Of a DNA stretch of 64,000 nt, positions 60,822 to 64,000 are shown piece after piece (position 1 is the stretch's first letter; each line of letters begins with the position of its first letter). The notes under the pieces are model-generated. The model had not been told where the DNA came from. It saw only the letters and a list, made by a program, of their open reading frames with translations, and did no database searches. The stretch spans positions 69,718 to 133,717 of the forward strand of contig NZ_JBELZM010000013.1 in NCBI RefSeq assembly GCF_040273735.1, written 5' to 3'. The DNA comes from Solibacillus sp040273735. Its GTDB lineage: Bacteria > Bacillota > Bacilli > Bacillales_A > Planococcaceae. Both the position numbers and the translations under genes were made by a program.

Positions 60822-62050
60822 TGATACCTAGCGATATTAAAAGTTATTTTCCAATTTTAAATCAGGAAGTCAATGGACATCCGTTAGTTTATTTGGATAG
60901 TGCGGCTACATCTCAAAAGCCAATTCAAGTTATTGAAGCAATCTCAAATTACTATAATTTAGATAACTCAAACGTTCACCGAGGTGTCCATACACTTGGT
61001 AACCGTGCAACGGATTCCTATGAAGGTGCGCGTGAAAAAGTCCGTAAATTCATTAATGCCAGTTCAACACAAGAAGTGATTTTCACTCGTGGTACAACAA
61101 CAGCACTTAATACGGTTGCTTCAGGCTATGGTCGTCAAAATGTACAAGAAGGTGATGAAATTGTCATTACGTACATGGAACACCATTCGAACATTATTCC
61201 ATGGCAACAGCTTGCAAAAGAAAAAGGGGCGGTATTGAAATATATCGACCTTGAAGCAGACGGTACAATTTCATTGGAAAAAGTACGTGAGACAATTACG
61301 CCAAAAACGAAAATTGTTTCTATGATGTATGTTTCCAACGTATTAGGTACGATCAATCCTATTAAAGAAGTTGCACAAATTGCCCATTCAAATGGCGCGG
61401 TAGTTGTTGCCGATTTAGCTCAGGCAGCACCGCATTTGAAGGTAGACGTTCAAGATTTGGATGTTGATTTCGCAGCATTTTCAGGACATAAAATGTGTGC
61501 ACCAACTGGAATTGGGGTACTATATGGTAAAAAGGCGCTTCTTGAAGAAATGGAACCAGTAGAGTTTGGCGGAGAAATGATTGATTTCGTAGGTTTATAT
61601 GAATCAACATGGAAAGAGTTGCCGTGGAAATTCGAGGGTGGTACGCCGATCATTGCAAGTGCAATTGGCTTAGGTGCTGCAATCGACTTTTTAGAGGAAA
61701 TCGGTTTAGACAATATTGCAGCCCACGAACATAAGCTGGCAGGTTATGCAATGGATCAATTGGAAACGATTGATGGTCTACAGATTTTCGGACCACGTGA
61801 CCCGATGAGACGATGCGGACTCGTTACATTCAATCTAGATGACGTACATCCACATGATGTGGCGACAGTATTGGATATGAGTGGAATCGCTGTTCGTGCA
61901 GGACATCATTGCGCCCAACCTTTAATGAAATGGCTTCAAGTATCAGCAACAGCACGAGCAAGCTTCTACATGTACAATGATGAAGAAGATGTTGATCGTT
62001 TGGTTGCAGGATTGCGCTCAGCGAAGGAGTATTTTGGCGATGTCTTTTAA
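60821..62050 (+). CDS. sufS: Cysteine desulfurase
   Basis: The 409-residue PLP enzyme takes sulfur from cysteine. The cofactor Lys224 is in FSGHKMCAPTG and the persulfide-bearing Cys364 in RAGHHCAQPLM, as in group II SufS. It transfers sulfur to SufU, encoded next and overlapping it by 11 nt. The ATG overlaps the sufD stop by one base, with GAAAGGAAAG upstream. Confidence 0.96.
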   Translation: MIPSDIKSYFPILNQEVNGHPLVYLDSAATSQKPIQVIEAISNYYNLDNSNVHRGVHTLGNRATDSYEGAREKVRKFINASSTQEVIFTRGTTTALNTVASGYGRQNVQEGDEIVITYMEHHSNIIPWQQLAKEKGAVLKYIDLEADGTISLEKVRETITPKTKIVSMMYVSNVLGTINPIKEVAQIAHSNGAVVVADLAQAAPHLKVDVQDLDVDFAAFSGHKMCAPTGIGVLYGKKALLEEMEPVEFGGEMIDFVGLYESTWKELPWKFEGGTPIIASAIGLGAAIDFLEEIGLDNIAAHEHKLAGYAMDQLETIDGLQIFGPRDPMRRCGLVTFNLDDVHPHDVATVLDMSGIAVRAGHHCAQPLMKWLQVSATARASFYMYNDEEDVDRLVAGLRSAKEYFGDVF

Positions 62051-62480
62051 TAATTTAGATCAACTTTATCGTTCCGTAATTATGGACCACTATAAAAACC
62101 CTCGTAACAAAGGGTCTCTTGAAGAAAACAGTGTGACAATCGATATGAATAACCCTACTTGCGGTGATCGTATCCATTTAACATTGAAGCTGAACGATGA
62201 TGTCGTGGAAGATGCGAAGTTCGATGGGGAAGGCTGTTCAATCTCCATGTCTTCCGCATCAATGATGACTCAAATCGTTAAAGGCAAAAAATTGGACGAA
62301 GCTTTGGAACTGGCTGATATTTTCTCGAAAATGATGCTGGGCGAAGATTTTGACGATGAAAAGTACGACCTTGGGGATGTCGAAGCGCTGCAAGGTGTAG
62401 CAAAATTCCCGGCACGTATTAAATGCGCTACATTAGCTTGGAAAGCGATGGAAAAAGGCGTAAACAACGAAAAGAAATAA
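62040..62480 (+). CDS. sufU: Zinc-dependent sulfurtransferase SufU
   Basis: This 146-residue IscU-like protein of the Gram-positive SufU type accepts sulfur from SufS. Three conserved cysteines are visible: NPTCGDRI (near residue 41), GEGCSISMSSASMM with the SufU-specific insertion (near 66) and RIKCATLAW (near 128). AAGGAG supports ATG 62040 inside the end of sufS; the longer upstream frame is a shadow of sufS. Confidence 0.95.
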   Translation: MSFNNLDQLYRSVIMDHYKNPRNKGSLEENSVTIDMNNPTCGDRIHLTLKLNDDVVEDAKFDGEGCSISMSSASMMTQIVKGKKLDEALELADIFSKMMLGEDFDDEKYDLGDVEALQGVAKFPARIKCATLAWKAMEKGVNNEKK

Positions 62481-62491
62481 AAAGTAGTAAG

Positions 62492-62520
62492 GCTAAAGTG
62501 TGTTTTATGCACATTTTAGC
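62492..62520 (+). other. Hairpin between sufU and sufB
   Basis: GCTAAAGTGTG pairs with CACATTTTAGC (one wobble) in the 70-nt gap and is not followed by a T run. It may adjust stability or act as a processing site, giving sufB a different message level. Confidence 0.5.
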
Positions 62521-62550
62521 ACTTCTCATTAGATGAACGGAGGAGACAAC

Positions 62551-63948
62551 ATGGCTAAAAAAATGCCTGAAATCGGCGATTACAAGTATGGCTTCCATGA
62601 TAAGGACGTATCAATATTCCGTTCTGAACGTGGACTTACAGCAGATATCGTTCGTGAAATCTCAAGTATGAAGGAAGAGCCGCAGTGGATGCTTGACTAC
62701 CGCTTAAAAGCTCTTGAAAAATTCTATGAAATGCCAATGCCTCAATGGGGCGGTGACCTAGCGTCATTAAACTTCGATGAAATTACGTATTACGTAAAAC
62801 CATCTGAAGCAACTGAACGTTCTTGGGATGAAGTACCTGAAGAAATCAAGGCAACATTTGATAAATTAGGTATCCCGGAAGCTGAACAAAAATATCTTGC
62901 AGGTGTATCTGCTCAGTATGAATCTGAAGTAGTTTACCACAACATGAAACAAGACCTAACAGATTTAGGCATTGTCTTCAAAGATACTGATTCGGCATTA
63001 AAAGAAAACGAAGAAATCTTCAAAAAACACTGGGGTACAGTAATCCCATATACAGATAACAAATTCGCAGCATTAAACTCTGCAGTTTGGTCTGGTGGTT
63101 CATTTATTTATATGCCTAAAGGCGTTAAATTAGACACACCATTACAAGCATACTTCCGTATTAACTCTGAAAACATGGGTCAATTCGAACGTACGCTAAT
63201 CATCGTAGACGAAGATGCATCTGTACACTACGTAGAAGGTTGTACAGCGCCTGTTTACACAACAAACTCTCTACACTCGGCTGTAGTAGAAATCATCGTT
63301 AAAAAGAACGCTTACTGCCGTTATACAACGATTCAAAACTGGGCGAACAACGTATATAACCTTGTTACAAAACGTACAGTTGTTGAAGAAAACGGTACAA
63401 TGGAATGGATCGACGGAAACATCGGTTCAAAATTAACAATGAAATACCCTGCTTGTATCCTTAAAGGTGAAGGCGCACGTGGTATGACATTATCAATTGC
63501 CATTGCAGGTAAAGGTCAACACCAACACGCTGGTGCAAAAATGATTCACTTAGCACCAAACACATCTTCAACAATCGTTTCAAAATCGATTGCTAAGCAA
63601 GGTGGTAAAGTTACGTATCTTGGTCAAGTGAAATTCGGTAAAAATGCTAAAGGTGCACGTTCAAACATCGAGTGTGACACATTAATCATGGATAACGAAT
63701 CTACTTCTGATACAATTCCATACAACGAAATCTTAAATGATAACGTATCTTTAGAGCACGAAGCGAAAGTTTCAAAAGTATCTGAAGAGCAATTGTTCTA
63801 CTTAATGAGCCGTGGTGTTTCTGAAGAAGAAGCGACAGAAATGATCGTAATGGGCTTCATCGAGCCATTCACAAAAGAATTACCAATGGAATACGCAGTA
63901 GAAATGAACCGTCTGATCAAGTTCGAGATGGAAGGTTCTATCGGATAA
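62551..63948 (+). CDS. sufB: Fe-S cluster assembly scaffold protein SufB
   Basis: The 465-residue core scaffold of the SUF system is highly conserved, with EGCTAPVYTTNSLHSAVVEI (about residues 230-250), a NWANNVYNLVTKRT stretch, and C-terminal EHEAKVSKVSEEQLFYLMSRG. CGGAGGAG precedes ATG 62551; the upstream in-frame ATG at 62533 lies before this ribosome site and is less likely. It is the last gene of the operon and is followed by a terminator at the window edge. Confidence 0.96.
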   Translation: MAKKMPEIGDYKYGFHDKDVSIFRSERGLTADIVREISSMKEEPQWMLDYRLKALEKFYEMPMPQWGGDLASLNFDEITYYVKPSEATERSWDEVPEEIKATFDKLGIPEAEQKYLAGVSAQYESEVVYHNMKQDLTDLGIVFKDTDSALKENEEIFKKHWGTVIPYTDNKFAALNSAVWSGGSFIYMPKGVKLDTPLQAYFRINSENMGQFERTLIIVDEDASVHYVEGCTAPVYTTNSLHSAVVEIIVKKNAYCRYTTIQNWANNVYNLVTKRTVVEENGTMEWIDGNIGSKLTMKYPACILKGEGARGMTLSIAIAGKGQHQHAGAKMIHLAPNTSSTIVSKSIAKQGGKVTYLGQVKFGKNAKGARSNIECDTLIMDNESTSDTIPYNEILNDNVSLEHEAKVSKVSEEQLFYLMSRGVSEEEATEMIVMGFIEPFTKELPMEYAVEMNRLIKFEMEGSIG

Positions 63949-63957
63949 TTTTTATCC

Positions 63958-63998
63958 AGGCACTTGTCTCCAATTTATTGGAGACAGGTGCTTTTTTA
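63958..63998 (+). terminator. Terminator of the suf operon
   Basis: GCACTTGTCTCCAAT and ATTGGAGACAGGTGC form a near-perfect stem, followed by TTTTTTA at the end of the window. Confidence 0.93.
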
Positions 63999-64000
63999 TG

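Noticed and set aside
1..64000. tRNA, rRNA, insertion sequences, prophage or integrated element
   Set aside because: Reading through the intergenic regions showed no cloverleaf-like genes, transposase or integrase frames, or flanking direct repeats; the gene content is typical chromosomal core.

Overview
The window comes from a low-GC, endospore-forming Gram-positive chromosome. It most resembles Planococcaceae (Solibacillus/Lysinibacillus-like). The basis is B. subtilis-like gene order (fadN-fadA-fadE, yusI-gcvH-yusF-yusE, metNPQ, gltC/gltBD, sufCDSUB), a gerA-type germination operon, strong AGGAGG ribosome sites with occasional GTG/TTG starts, and an AslA-like D-amino-acid ligase of the kind expected where peptidoglycan is cross-linked by L-Lys-D-Asp or L-Lys-D-Glu. 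The genus is an inference. No tRNA, rRNA, insertion sequence, prophage or CRISPR array was seen.

Layout. 1-5.0 kb: end of a TRAP transporter gene, a GntR regulator and a 2-hydroxyacid oxidation operon (glcD, glcF, lhgO). 5.1-10.3 kb: a Fur-box-controlled ferric-siderophore importer (binding lipoprotein, two permeases, ATPase) with a ferredoxin-NADP reductase-like flavoprotein. 10.4-12 kb: a membrane protein and a GNAT acetyltransferase. 12-16 kb: a minus-strand ABC importer of the ferric-iron/phosphorylated-solute class. 16-18.5 kb: two tandem pyridoxamine-phosphate-oxidase-fold stress proteins, a collagen-like Gly-Pro-rich protein and a small lipoprotein. 18.6-21.3 kb: two tandem CNNM/CorC-type transporters, both starting at TTG behind the same hairpin-containing ribosome site. 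21.4-31.9 kb: two small proteins, BASS and SstT transporters, an unknown protein, the D-aspartate-ligase-like ATP-grasp enzyme, OsmC, an ABC1/UbiB kinase-like protein, an isolated hutH and a 5'-3' exonuclease. 32-36.2 kb: a germination operon in permuted order (B-A-C) and a C39-like peptidase. 36.3-38.3 kb: an ECF sigma/anti-sigma pair with a self-type promoter. 38.3-40.6 kb: an NAD(P)-binding protein, an MFS exporter and a thioredoxin. 40.8-46.4 kb: the FadR-controlled beta-oxidation operon. 46.4-46.6 kb: a non-coding array of TTCTAATA cores repeated every 20-21 bp. 46.7-51.2 kb: yusI, gcvH, yusF, yusE, then a SAM riboswitch and the methionine importer. 51.3-58.4 kb: gltC and glutamate synthase. 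58.7-64 kb: the SUF iron-sulfur assembly operon.

Functionally the region is mostly core metabolism: iron uptake and Fe-S assembly, fatty-acid and 2-hydroxyacid oxidation, ammonia assimilation, methionine uptake, and spore/cell-envelope functions. The least explained signals are non-coding. They are the hairpin between Shine-Dalgarno and TTG start that occurs twice (about 18.79 and 20.17 kb), the 20-bp-period array at 46.4-46.6 kb, and nested stems between metP and metQ.
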